The notes beneath the pieces were generated by a model. It was not told the DNA's origin, did not search any database, and saw nothing but the letters and a program-made list of their open reading frames with translations. This document shows positions 11,190-23,374 of a stretch of 64,000 nucleotides of DNA, piece after piece; positions within the stretch are counted from its first letter, which is position 1; each line of letters opens with the position of its first letter. Source of the DNA: Magnaporthiopsis rhizophila (lineage: Eukaryota > Ascomycota > Sordariomycetes > Magnaporthales > Magnaporthaceae); assembly GCA_003049465.1 (NCBI GenBank), contig PYSS01000035.1:1-64000 (forward strand). Direction: 5' to 3'. The translations under genes were made by a program, and so were the position numbers.

Positions 11190-14100
11190 TCACGACGACT
11201 CGGTGTCGTCCTTCTTCTCGCTCCGGCGCATCCTCTCGTTCCACTTGCGCTTGCCCACGCGCGTCTCAAAGTGCGGGCTGACCGTCTTGACGTCCTGCAT
11301 GAGCGACTCGATGGCGGTGCGGGTCTTGTTGCGATAGCAGTCGACTGGCGGGACGAAGATGGGAACGTGTCAGTGGATTGGAGTCAAACAAATAAACGAG
11401 AATGAGAGAATAACGACAACCGAACTTACGGGCACGCTGGAGAAAGATGGTCCGGCCGGCAAACACGCGGCTCTGCAGCCAAGCCATCCGGAAGCCAAGA
11501 TCGTTGAGCCGCACCTCCTTGCCGCGGTAGGCGCGACGCATCCTGGGGATGGCCACCTCGCCCTCGGTGCCGTCCGACAAGGGCACCTTGACCATGGACC
11601 GGCCCCGGGACCCGGCGGCAGCGCCCCTCGAAGCCCGCCGGCCTTCAGTGTCGGTGGTGCCGTCGTCCTCGGCCCCACCAGTGGAAGCGGCCGCGTCGTC
11701 GGCCAGGTCGTCGGTGAAAAACTTGGAGCCCGTCGGGCTGGGAGGCGGGCTCTGCATCTCGCGCGGGAAGTAGGAGCGCGGGTAGACGGAGCTGTTCTTG
11801 CGGAAGCTGTCGGGGATCTCGCGCGTGTCGACGCCGTCGAGCGTCACGCGCACGCGGAGCCGCGACTGCCGGTCGCTGTCCTCGACCAGGATGAACTTGC
11901 GCTTCTTGGCCTCGGGGATGTCCGGGAACAGGTCGTCGGGCTCGTCGTCGGCCCGGCTGTGGCGCCGCGCCGCGGCCACGCCGCTGCTGCTGCCGCCGTG
12001 ACCGTGCTGGAGCGTGTCGTGGATGGACGGCATCGACGACGACGACCCAGACGGCGCGTTGCCCGCGTAGCCGCCGTAGCCGCTGAAGGTCTGCGTGTGC
12101 CGGACGTCATCTTGCGACCCGGACTGGGTGGGGGCCTGGTGGTGGTGATGGTGGTGTTGGTCATCCGAGAAGGAGTCTCCATCGCCTAGAAACAAGGGGC
12201 TGTTAGCCGAAGGATGCCCTACTCTAATTTGGCGAGAGTGTGTGTGGAGCCCGTCTGGATACAAAAAGGGGCAAGGGGCTATGAAGTGATAGAAAACCGG
12301 TACAAAGCAATGCGTGACGCGCGCGGGAGCAAACTAGCAGCAACAAAACTTGCGATACAGTGAGCAGATCGGGGGGTGAAGCAGCGATGCCTATTTTTCT
12401 TCTTTCTCTGCTGGTGCATGTGTATGGTAGGTAAAAGGCAGCAAGGCTGTAAGGTATGCCGGACAATTTTGGATGTGAGTGAGGCAGCGTCTGCGGCAGA
12501 ACGAGAGGGCGTGGTGGCAGAACAGGGCAAAGGCAAGCAGGCACGCAAACTAAGTGCGATGCAGAAGCCAAGCTCTCTCGTACCAAAACACCAAATCGAC
12601 AACGCGCGCGTGAGAACCACCAAAACAAACAGAGCCCAAAAGACAGGGCCGAGGACTAGATGGTGTGTGTAATGTACAATGCCGTCTCATGTCACCCCCG
12701 ACACTATATCTGCCGGTGACCTTCCGAGACGTTTTGGCTTTTTGGGTGGCTGCGAGCGCTATTTTAACGACAAAGGGATGGGCTGCGCAGGTGTCTTCCG
12801 ACGTCCGTATAAAACAAGAAACAAGACCCAAACATGGTGAGGAAAAGGAAACCCAGAAGCAAACCAGAAAAAGGAGAGGCAATGTCGAGAGGAAAAAGAA
12901 GAGAGGGAAAAAAAGACACATGAGGACCCAAGAAAAAGAAAAAGAAAAAGAAAAAAAAAGAGGATGAGAACTCGCAGCACAGGTATAGTGGTATAAATGT
13001 TGCGCGAAGGGTGTATCGTCTCAAGTAAAAATGAAAAAGGAAAGGCCAAAGGCTATGTCAATCACATCTGGTGAAACATACCGACTTCTTCTCCGCTCCC
13101 CTGACCACTTCCGTCGGCGTGGGCGTGATGGTGGTGTTGCATCTGGCCCATGCTGTTCATGCCGGGCTTGCCCATGCCAGCACCGCCAGGACCCATGGAG
13201 CCCGGAGCAGCCGACATCCCTGGCGGTCCTCCGGGGCCGGCGGGCATGTGGGCACCAGCGGGCTGGGGGTTCATCTTGGACCGGTTCGTCATCTTTGCCA
13301 TGCGTCGCACGCGCCGGCTCCGTAGCCTGGGGTCCTGGTTGCTGTTGCGCCAGCTGTCCACCGCCCTCTGGATCAGACCCCGCTTGCCACGCAGAGGAGG
13401 GTTGAGCTCCGCCAGGGCCCAGCCCACCGTGTTGCACTCCGTCTCGTACTGCAGCCTGTTGCCCCTGTACTGGTCCTTAGACACGCATGCCCTGGGGTAG
13501 ACGCAGTTGTCCGTCTTGAACTCGGGCGACAGCTCGTCCGTGTTGACCGATTCCACGTCGCACCTGATAGTGTACTCCATCTTGACGCGGTCACGTGAGT
13601 ATTCGAACGCAATCCATTGAACTCCGTTCTGGTCTTGGCGCACAACCAAGGGAGTAGTGGCGGGGATGGGGCCGGGCGCCGCGTTGGGGTTGACAGCTGA
13701 TGCGCCACTTCCGACACCCTGCGCGTTCTGCATAGGGGCACCGTTCTGTGCGCTCTGCTGCTGGCCCATTGGGGACTGCTGTTGGCCCATTGGCGGTTGC
13801 TGCTGCATCGAGGACTGCGCCATGGGCGAGGGCTGGCCTGGGCGCTGTAGTTGGGGTGGCATGCTGTGCGCTTCGATCTTGGGATGCCTCGGGCTGCCCG
13901 TCATGCCTGCCTGTGCGTGTTGTGTCGCGTGTCCGTGCTGGCTCATCTGGTGCTGAGCGGCCGTGTTGTGCGACAACATCATGCTCGGTTGCGAGGTCAT
14001 GTTCTGGTGAGACTGTTGCGGGTGCTGGCCGTATGGCGATGCTTGCGCCTGCGCGGGCATTGGCGGGTACTGTGCCTGCTGGCCATAGTACATGGACTGC

Positions 14101-14671
14101 TGGTGAAGCTGTGATGTCGGTTGCGCGTACATGCTCCGCTGTTGATCATGGCCAGAAGGTGACGCGACAGAGGCTGGCGAGTTGGACTGTGGCGTGTGGT
14201 AGGACATGGGCGGGTATGGAGGTCGAGGCATCGCGGCGGCCATCATTTCCGAGGTGTCTGCAAAGGAGCGGGGTGAAAACAAAACGCGTCAACTCCAAAG
14301 TACAGATAAGCGTATGCTGTGTGTGACATGTGCCGAAGCCAAGTCCACCGTGTAACCGTATCCAACCGGGGGCGTGCGGGCGGCGACTCACCTGCGGATG
14401 TATATCCGCTAGTTGCACCGGGTGTGCTGTACGGGCTCTGTTGGGTGTAATAGGGTATGTCCTGGGTGTGCTGGGCGCCGCTGTTCTGGGCCGGTTGCTG
14501 CGGATGCGGATGCTGGTACGAGTAGGGTGACGAGTGTTGTTGCTGCTGGGGAGGAGCGTGGGGATGATGCTGCTGCACAATGCTCGAGGGTCGAGGATGT
14601 GGCTGTATATGTGAAGCTGCTTGACCCTGCTGCTGCGGGTTGTGGGGATGATGCTGCATGGAAACGGCCAT
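11190..14671 (-). CDS. Q/H-rich nuclear-type protein with two DUF8032-like modules
   Basis: Proposed exons: 14671-14392, 14257-13082, 12185-11430 and 11344-11190, giving 788 aa. All three introns are phase 1 (donors GTGAGT, GTATGT, GTAAGT; acceptors TTTGCAG, TTTCTAG, CGCCAG). Residues 1-290 are Gln/His/Pro-rich, as in transcriptional co-regulators. Module A is about 295-420 and contains NCVYPRACVSKDQ and then LIQRAVDSWRNSNQDPRLR. After an acidic, His-rich linker, module B is about 578-780 with SSVYPRSYFPRE and then FLQRALDCYRNKTRTAIES. The shared VYPR and QRA-D-(W/Y)RN elements show the modules are related. I recall this block as DUF8032, function unknown. The 896-nt third intron is long for a fungus. 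Without splicing, module A ends in a short tail (GMFHQM) four codons past the donor, while module B has no convincing start of its own. An alternative is two adjacent paralogues. Confidence 0.8.
12186..13081 (-). other. Long intron joining the two DUF8032 modules
   Basis: On the minus strand the donor is GTCG|GTATGT at 13081 and the acceptor is GGCTAAC..TTTCTAG ending at 12186. Phase 1 on both sides restores a Gly codon (GEEV-G-DGDS). Retention adds a stop within 20 nt. Its body is pyrimidine-rich on the transcribed strand and contains no credible ORF. It could instead be the promoter and spacer of a second gene, and a single spliced read would settle this. Confidence 0.65.
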
Positions 14672-17600
14672 TAGTCCCTCATGAAGCTAAGCTGATTTGT
14701 TGTAACCATGGAAAACGTGGTCATGGACAGACACACTTGGGGTATTTTATTTTATTTTTTTCTTTGGGTAAAGTGTTGATTGGCAGGGGTAGCCTGCCCC
14801 CGTTTACCAGGGTAGTTGGCTGGGCGGGCTAGGCCTCGGGAAGACTGACGGGGGTGGGCAGGACACTGTCGTGTGCGTGTGTGCGTATGTGTGAGAGAGT
14901 GTGAGAGAGAGAAATAGGGTGCGCGCGCGCTCGCGCGCGTGTGGTGGTGGTGGGTGGTGGCCCCAGTGACTTGAGCAGCACGCGTACTACGGCGGCGGCC
15001 AAAAGTCTTCCACCCTCCCAAGAAAATAAAACGGGGAAGCCTGCGTCGAGGGGTCGGTCCAGAACCGAATCCCCCGTCGCCGCCACCATCAAGTGCAGGG
15101 GGTCAGGAATCCGGAGAAGCCCAAGCGAGATCCTCCTTTTGCAGGGGAAAATCATACCGTTGGAACTGGCCGGCTCTTCCTTCACTGGATGCTGAGCTAA
15201 GACCACGGCGCGGCCGTCAAAAAGAACCGCGACGGGAGAGACTTTGGCAAAAGGAACCGGGAGCGACGCGCGAAGGTTTGTGCGAGATCTCGGAACGAAT
15301 AGATGGACAGGTTGGATGGAGCAAGGACTCAGCGCAGGGGATGGGCACGGTTAAAAGGCGTCCCCGGGAAGATACTGATTCGCAGGGTGGAAGAGAGGAT
15401 GGGAGGTCGGAACACGACCAGGGGGCCAAGTAGCCGTGTAGCATATATGTGGGGATTCAATGACAGCGCTGTGATGGGGACATGGCTGGTAATGCGAGGG
15501 TGTGGTCGCGGGCAATAGGGGTAATAATATTGGGGCAGGTCTGATATAGCTCGACGGTGTGTGATGAAAAAAAGTAAATTCTTCTGTTCTCCTCGTACCC
15601 TCGGAGACCCTGCCCCTTGTCGGCTGCTGCTTTGCTTGGAGGCAGTCTGTCTGGCACTTGGGACGAGTGCTCCGTGCTGCTGCCGCTGCACGTACGAGAG
15701 GGAGGCGTCTCCCTCAAGACGAGTGGAGCGAAACAAGGATGACGATGGAACCAAGGCAAGGGCAGGACTCGTGGACAAGGGGCCAGCCAACCCGGCTTCC
15801 TATTGGCGGCCACTGGCCGTGTGTCCGAGCCGACAAGCCAGGGCCAATCACCACCACGGCCCACCTGGGAGGCAAGGGGCGGCGAGCAGGGGGCCCAGGG
15901 GCGTGCGTGGGTGTGTGAGTGTGAGTAGGAGTTGTGTGTGTGTGGTCTGAGGTGTGTGTGGGGCGCATTGGGTGCATGCATGGGAGGCGGTGTGTGCGAG
16001 GCCCCCCCTGGCCATTCTCCAACGGATGCAGGCTCGCGCCAGGGTGGCTGGCAGTCCTTGCCTTGCGTGAGCCAAAGTCCCTGGTACCTCACGCCGGCTG
16101 CCTGTTGGACCAGCCGGACGCGTGCTGCAGCCGCTAAAGCAAACGGCTAATGAGAGGAACGGCCCTCAACAGCGCTATCGTGCAGCACAGCGAGGTCATT
16201 TGCTGTGCTGGCGCCGGCGGAGGGATTGCAGAAGCCGTTTTCTCGCATTCCTCGGCAGCTATCAAGACGAGACTTTGCTGCCGCCAGTCCATCTGAATCG
16301 CTGTGCCGTACCATGTGCCGCTAGGCCTGACATGGGCCTCCCTGCTCGCAAATGTTGCCTTTTGAACGCTGACCGGACGTGCTAGACCCTTTCTAGGCAA
16401 AAACTCTGCCGGTGCCGCCAGGTCCAGACCACAGACGATACTGTGTCGACCCTCCTAATGTGGCTAGAGCACTTGCTGCCATGGAACAGAGGGTACATAT
16501 TGTGCGAATGATATAGACATGCGAACGTGACACTGAGGTTGCTTGTTATGGGACGCGATAATGCGGGATTAGATCGCTGTCCGCCGGTGCCGCTGTTGGT
16601 GGTGGTGTGCGCGTTCGACCGTTAGGCGCCAGGAGCGTTTCCCAGCCCCGCCACCATTGCAAGCCCAGGGGTTCGTGGTAGACGACGTGCATTTTTAGCA
16701 CAGGGCATCCCAAGCCGGACTGGCGTGGACAACCCGGCAGTCTCGCGCTTGCGTGGTGGCTACTCAGTCACAGTCTGCGTCGACCCGAGCCGCCTCGACA
16801 ACCGTCGCACCAAAAACGGCAGCTGGCAACCGTAGATGCAGCAGTTCCCGTGATCCAGACGGCAGACTGAACCTGGCTGTTGACGTGCGGGGAGACACGG
16901 CACATGTCTGTGTGTTTGTGTGTGCTTTCGAGAGTGCGTGTGTGTGAAGGTGTGCAACGAGATATGCGTGCGAGCTGAGGGTTTGTTGCTGGGCGGTACC
17001 GGGCGGCACAGCGGCGTGGTGAGGGAGGTGCTTGTACACAGTACCGAGCAGGCCCATTGCAGGGAGGGTGGCTGACCCGTCAAACAAAATGCCCTTGCAC
17101 CCAGATTTGGGACAAACTTGGTGCAGCCCATCCACAGTGCCGTGTCGCAGCGGGCGCGCAGACTGGTACTTTGTGAAACGGGCCCCCCTGCAATTCCCAC
17201 ATGGCCCCTAGGCCCATCCCGGTCAAGTTTGCGACTGGGGCTTTGCAATCTTCTGGAAACGATGGAAGCAACAAAAATAACAAGAGACGCCAAATGCCGC
17301 GCCCGCTGACCAAAATATCCTGGCGTATGCGCGTCTCTCGCTCGAAAGTCGGCAACGACCAGAGCCAAGGGTTGCTGGTCGGCGCTTGTCATGGCGGATC
17401 CCCGAACAATGTGGATAGCGCCACACAGTGATTCAGGATCTTCTGCGCGCGGCTTCCTGCCGTTGCGCCCGCCCCTGGCAGCTCACCGCCGGCCGAGCCC
17501 GCCTCGGCACTACCGGGACATGGCGGGTGTGGAGTACGCGGGCAGCACGGGCGGGCTGGGAATCAGATTTGCCTTGATGGCCGCAGAGCGAGGGAGAAAG

Positions 17601-20600
17601 AGAGAAATGAACGCGGGCTGGAGAGTGTGAATATGGCCAGACGGACGAATAGTGCAATAACATGGTGCTGCAACACTTACCGAGTCGTTGGGCTCTTCTT
17701 TGAATTGGCCAGTGGCCTGACGATGGGGAGCCATTGCCAATCCCATAGAGGCTGTTGTCGAGCGGTGATTCGGACTGTCGGCGAGATGCATTGTCAGTGA
17801 TTTTCTCGAGTCGCCAGCCGCGCCGGTTGCGTGCATGTATGACGGTGATCGTTTGTGTCCCCCGACCCATGGGTCCGGCCAGTTACGCTCGAGGGTTGCT
17901 CAGGTACTCGTCGACGGTGGCCTCGTCCAGGTTGGTGTACTGATATGTAGTGGAAGTCGTGGTGCCCCCGTCCCATGGAAGAGAAAGAAGAAAAAATCGC
18001 CGGCATGGGTTGTACTGGCGCGACCCGAGCTTCTGGGGTGTGTGCGGAAGGGAGGGCAGGGGCCATGCCATGACATTGGCCGAGAGCAAGACGGCGAACT
18101 CACAAGACTGACTGTTCTTCTTTGTTTTACGTCCTGTCGTGGCTCCCCTGCAAATCAATGCTGGCGAGTCGTCCAACTTGATCGACTTGGTCCGCGCAGA
18201 GTTCGGCAAAACTGAGTGAGGCAGGCCGCCTATCACGAGTTGTGTGACCTTTGTTGTCAGTCTTTTGGTGTCGTGTTATAGAGCAAGCTTCCCGGTTCGA
18301 GACCCAAGACGATGGCGCGCGGCGATTTCTTTAAAGCAAAAACAAAACCGTCAATACGATTGCGCTTGTCAAATCCCTGGTGTCGATTCTGTCGCGCAGC
18401 CGTTTCCGCCTCTGATATCGGCGACTTGATTGCAAAACAGAGCTAGCACCACCCCCTGGAAGAGGCAAAAAGGGAGGGAAAAGATATGATCTGCCGCCGG
18501 GATCAAAATAGAACTTGGTGGTGCGCGGGAACCATAGAGACGCCGCCGGTGAAATAGGAGGACAGAGGCCAGAAATTTGAGCAAATTCATGCGATACCCC
18601 AAGTGGAACTAGGGTGGAACGTTGCCGAGATTGAAACAGGATCGCTTGCACACCTGCAACACCCATGCTTGGAAAAGTCCCGAACGGGTGGCGCATCAGG
18701 ACAGCACACCCCTGAAACGTAATTTCAGGCCGCAAGCGAACGAACGCGTGTTGCGCGCCGCGCTGTCCGCCGCCGCCGCCGAGCGAAGACCAGCCAGCAG
18801 TAGGGGGTTTGCGGGAGAGGAATGGGGAAAATGTGGCGGAGGCGGAGGGATCAACAAGGAAGAGGGAGGGAAAAAGAAAGAAAAAAAAATGTGATGGGGA
18901 ACAGACCAAAAAGAGATATGCACATACCAGCTTTCCGATAGGGTTGTAACGGACTGAAAACGCACCGCGAACACGAAAAAGGTTGGTGGTACAGTAGCGC
19001 GGCTGGGTGTGGCACTGACGGGACTAGGTATCTCGCTGCCACCCGGTCAGTTGGGTTCCTGATGCCATGTCTCGGGCATGGCTCCCACGGACTGGGAGAC
19101 GGGGCGTGGGGTGAGGTCTTACTTGCAAGCAAGCCACCAGGCTCCAACGTCAGAACTGGAGGTTGGCGTGGTGCTCTATCTTCCGTGGTCTGGATTTCTC
19201 AATGGAAGCAAGCAAGTCGTCTATCAAAAAAGACGTATCAGTCCATGCACCAACCAACATCCCGCGGCTGTCAAAGAATAGAGCGAAGCATCCCAGTCTG
19301 GACTTTGCTGCCTTAGGTTGAAGGTTGCGCTTGACATGGATGGGTGCCAGGGTGCGGAAGGGATGCACACGCTTGTGCACCGTTGATGCAGGGTATCGAA
19401 GGGAAGAGGGGCCGCCCCGAGGCAAGGGTAGATGCGGCAGCACCGACAAGTTTATGACGCAACGCTGGAGGCAGAGGCGCGTCTGTTCTCAACTGTGCGC
19501 GCCTGGTTTAGACGCGCTCTCGAAGTGAATGCTGGGATTCTGCAGGGGGAGTATGGAATGGCCCCTGGCCGACAAGACCTGTACAAGCGAGCGCGGGAAG
19601 GCTTATTTTTGCCCGTTCTTCAGTGACGGCAGGGGAAAGCGGGAGAACAGGCAGCCTGGACCTTGCCACTCAAGAGCGTGACGGGGAGCATCCTCGTGAT
19701 ATGCGGGATGGACGCGTGCCTGGGCTTTTCCGGGGATGTGGAGGGAATAAATAGCGGCTAAATACGCCGATATCGACGTGGGCTCAGAAGGGAATGTGGC
19801 GGGATTGGTAACGTGCAGGTGTGGCCGGCTTGTGAGAAGAAACTCCATTACACAGAAAAGCGCCACCCGAGGACAACAGTGTGACGATACTCTGGCCTTT
19901 GGACACACACGAGGAGAGGAGGGGAGACAGAACGAAAGCTGCATGTGCTCACCTGAGCAGAACACGAAACAAACCGCGGAAAATGATTGGGAAGAATCCG
20001 CAGCCGCACAAGATGATAGACTCTGAGGCGCGCAAGACAAATAAATCCAAAGCCCGAAAGGAGCAAGGGGTGCGTTAAAAAGTAAGGAAGGTAAATAGGT
20101 AGGTGAGGTAGGTAGGATATTGCCTTCAGCCCTGAGTAAAAGAGCGTCAGCAACTGGAGCCATCATCTCCTCTTCCTGCCCGATGTGAGGCGCGGACGCG
20201 GCGCAGCGCTAATTGACTTTCAGCGTGGGAACGTCGCCGTTTTGCTTACCGAGCGAGGCGGGAGGCAAGTGGCCTGGAGCTGAAAATCTCGTCACAAGCG
20301 ATGGATGACGTCCGAGCTCTCCGGATGCAGCCCGGCGCCTACACAAGAAAAGAGGCAGATGGGTCGGTCCAGCGTTCGTCCCTCTCGTCAGAAAGTGACC
20401 CGAGGCCGTGCGCACGTGCCGCCACAGCTTGGTGGTGGTGGTGATACGGAGCCCTGGAAGATTATACGACCGGGAGCGAGAACAGCCGCGATCCGGGAAC
20501 AGACTCTCTCCTCGGGGAGCTCGTGGGTGAGACCGACAACACACCACAGGCCTGCGGTGGTGGTGACTGGGCGGATGTCGGGTCCAGGGAAGCAACTGAT

Positions 20601-20682
20601 TGGATCCGTCCCGGGCTGTGTGATCCGATTCTCCTCAGATATAGTACGTGACCGGTGTGGCAAGCCCAGAGGTCGAGGGACG

Positions 20683-20684
<2 letters not shown>

Positions 20685-20715
<31 letters not shown>
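20685..20715. repeat. Poly-A run
   Basis: 31 consecutive A in a non-coding setting. Confidence 0.95.
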
Positions 20716-20717
<2 letters not shown>

Positions 20718-22404
20718 TCGGTCCACTGGTCCACTGAGTGTAGTCTGTCACTTTGTATCGTCGCCCTCGTACTCGACGCCGTTGGACTTTTCTTTGCCCT
20801 TGAGCCTCGCGGGAGCAGCCACGGGCCGAATCCAGGATGGCACTGTCAGAATCGCAGTGGGCCCGTGCCAAATGCAGACGGGCAGGGATGATCGTAGTCA
20901 GCGGCCGTTGTAAACTAAAAGCAAGTGGCACAAGTGTGAGGACGGATTCCGGTGCTGGGCTGCGCTAAGCCGACGGTAGAAAGAAATGCAGGTAGCCAGA
21001 AATTTCTCTTGCAAATTTTTGTTGATTTCTTCGTGATTTTTTGTGTCAGTGATGCCTTTTTCTACCCCTCTCTATCGGGTCTTCCCCTCCAGGCAGACCA
21101 AACATGATATCCAGAGGAAGGAGCAGACCGCCGCCGATCAAAAGACGGAAGGTACGTACACGCGACACCTCTCAAGTCGGGGACAAGAACGTGGACCTGT
21201 ATCCAAACTCTCCACTTGATCCGAACGCAGTCTGCCGCTTAGGGCAGTCTCCGGCTACGGGGCAACGCAGGAATGTGGTTCTGGTCCATGTCCTCTTCCT
21301 TCCTCCTGTCTGGGGCAATGGTTCGGGATACACCAGAGATCACGACTGGTTTACGGAGTGTCACCAGCACGGTTGAAGCCCGACCCGCCTGGTTGCGTCC
21401 ATAAACTCCACCGGCTAGAAAGGACACGAATGTGGGAGGGTGCCACGAGGCATGGAGCTGATGGAACCCGAAATTACGCACGCCTCGAACTGCACCCTTC
21501 CGTGAGGAAAGGCTGGCTTGTGTGGCATCAGTGTGAGTGTGATGCAAGTTGGAGCACGTGAAGGGTTTGGTATGTGTCGATCAACGGGGCCAGGGGCCTG
21601 GTGGACATGGCAGAACATAAATAGAAATCTTGCCATGTCCTGTCCTACTGTCGACTGGTGACGTCGGGGATGCCTGCTTGCGGCTAGTCCATCCGGAGGT
21701 CGTCAGCAAGGCCAAGCCAGCCTAGGCCACCTACCTAGGAAGTTGGGGGCGGATAGAAACGCCGTCATCTCTGTCTCTTGAAGGATGCCTACCATCTCGA
21801 TGTTCCCAATTGAAACCAACAAGCTCAACGAGCGGGCCCTCGAATTCCAGCAGGAGCAGGGATGGCGGGAAGAGGGGGCAGGGTTCATCTGCCTGCCCTT
21901 GGTCGGTTTGGATGGGCGCTGCACGGTTGAGGATGGAATGTTTTGGGTTGGACTGTACTTTGTGGTGCAGGAACACGACCAGGGTGTGAAAGCCAGGCTG
22001 CAGGATAGAGATGGAGGTGATGGACAGGGATGGGACAGGATATATCCCTGGGTGGCCCGGGGTGCTGGGCCCGGGCTTGCAGCGTGGGATGGATGTTAGC
22101 GGGGACGGGGTGGATGCTTGGGCCAAAATTAACGAACAGAAACATTGAGTTGAGCAAAGAAGAGGAATGGAGATGCCAGCCGTGCTGTTCCATTCTGTTC
22201 CATACCTGGCTGCGACAGTCCGATCTCAAATGGATCGAGCACATGGCCACGCGATGGGAAACATTCACTAGGATCTTCAAGGCAGCAGGGCCTAATTGCC
22301 GGCTATTGAATATGAACAGGCCTCACTCAGCCTTAATGCCGCTCCTGCATATGTACAGCGCCGTCGGGGGAAACAATCTCACTCACATCTGCATGCAGTT
22401 TATG

Positions 22405-22445
<41 letters not shown>
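22405..22445. repeat. GT microsatellite
   Basis: About 20 uninterrupted GT/TG dinucleotides in non-coding DNA. Confidence 0.95.
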
Positions 22446-22449
<4 letters not shown>

Positions 22450-23338
22450 AGGGGACGGAATTACGGCAGGAAGCGTGGCGCCGAGGGGGGAGGCAGCTAG
22501 GCGCGAAGGATGGTGGAGGGAGGGGAAGAGGAGAACAGACAGCCGTCGTTGACACAGCCAGCACAGCCAGCCTCGGATGAGAGCTGTAAGTCCGACAGTG
22601 ACAGCTTGCGGTTGGTGCATTTTCTCGCAGCCTAGTGTCCGCCGCCGATCGTCCTGCAAATGTGCACGAACCATGGTGCGCTATCGGCGCGTGTTTTGGA
22701 AACGGCTCGGCCAGCTCACCCCATTTCGGTTCGAGAAAAAAAAAATACGACACGGCGCCCGACCGGAAATAATTACTTTGATATTGGGTGGCCGCGGCTG
22801 GGTAATGACGCCGCTTCGGCCGCCGGAGTGACAACCGGCGGAAAAGGAAGAATATGAAAAAAGAGCCAGAAAAAAAAAAAAGAAAGCATACCCAAATGGT
22901 GGTGTGGATAGGTGGTCTGAGCTACGCCAATGTCCTCCTGATGTGACGGTTGCCGACGTGGAAAATAATCGCGCATATCGTATCTCCTGCTACCCCTGAC
23001 GTCGGCATGCCTCCCTCCACCTTGCCCGATCCTTCATGCTTTGCCGTCGGGTTTATGTTTTCAGTGGCAAAGTAAAAAACAAAAAAACATGCGGCTGTAA
23101 AAGAAGTGGCATTTCCTCTCCCGTCCCAGCTGCCGCTTGATGGGAATTAGGGGGGCGCGCGCCCGACACCATCAATTCGATGTCAGCCAGAGTTAAACAG
23201 GTGTCGGATGCCCGTTTCGCAACTGCCAAATGGCTTCTCGTCCTGGAACTAGATGCGGGCGATCATGGCATGATGCGTCCGGAGTGGAACGCCACCGAAG
23301 AGCATGATTTTACGTGACATTGCTATTTTGAGCGAGGC

Positions 23339-23374
23339 TTTTTTTTTTTTTTTTCCTTTCTTTCTTTCTTTCTT
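23339..23374. repeat. T run and TTTC microsatellite
   Basis: A run of 16 T followed by tandem CTTT/TTTC units, non-coding. Confidence 0.9.

Noticed and set aside
10623..11405. 260-codon plus frame
   Set aside because: Low-complexity Lys/Arg-rich sequence, and its end is antisense to exon 4 of the DUF8032 gene.
18285..18320. tRNA T-arm-like sequence (cccggttcgagaccc)
   Set aside because: The stem does not pair (cccgg against cccaa) and no acceptor or D arm fits around it.
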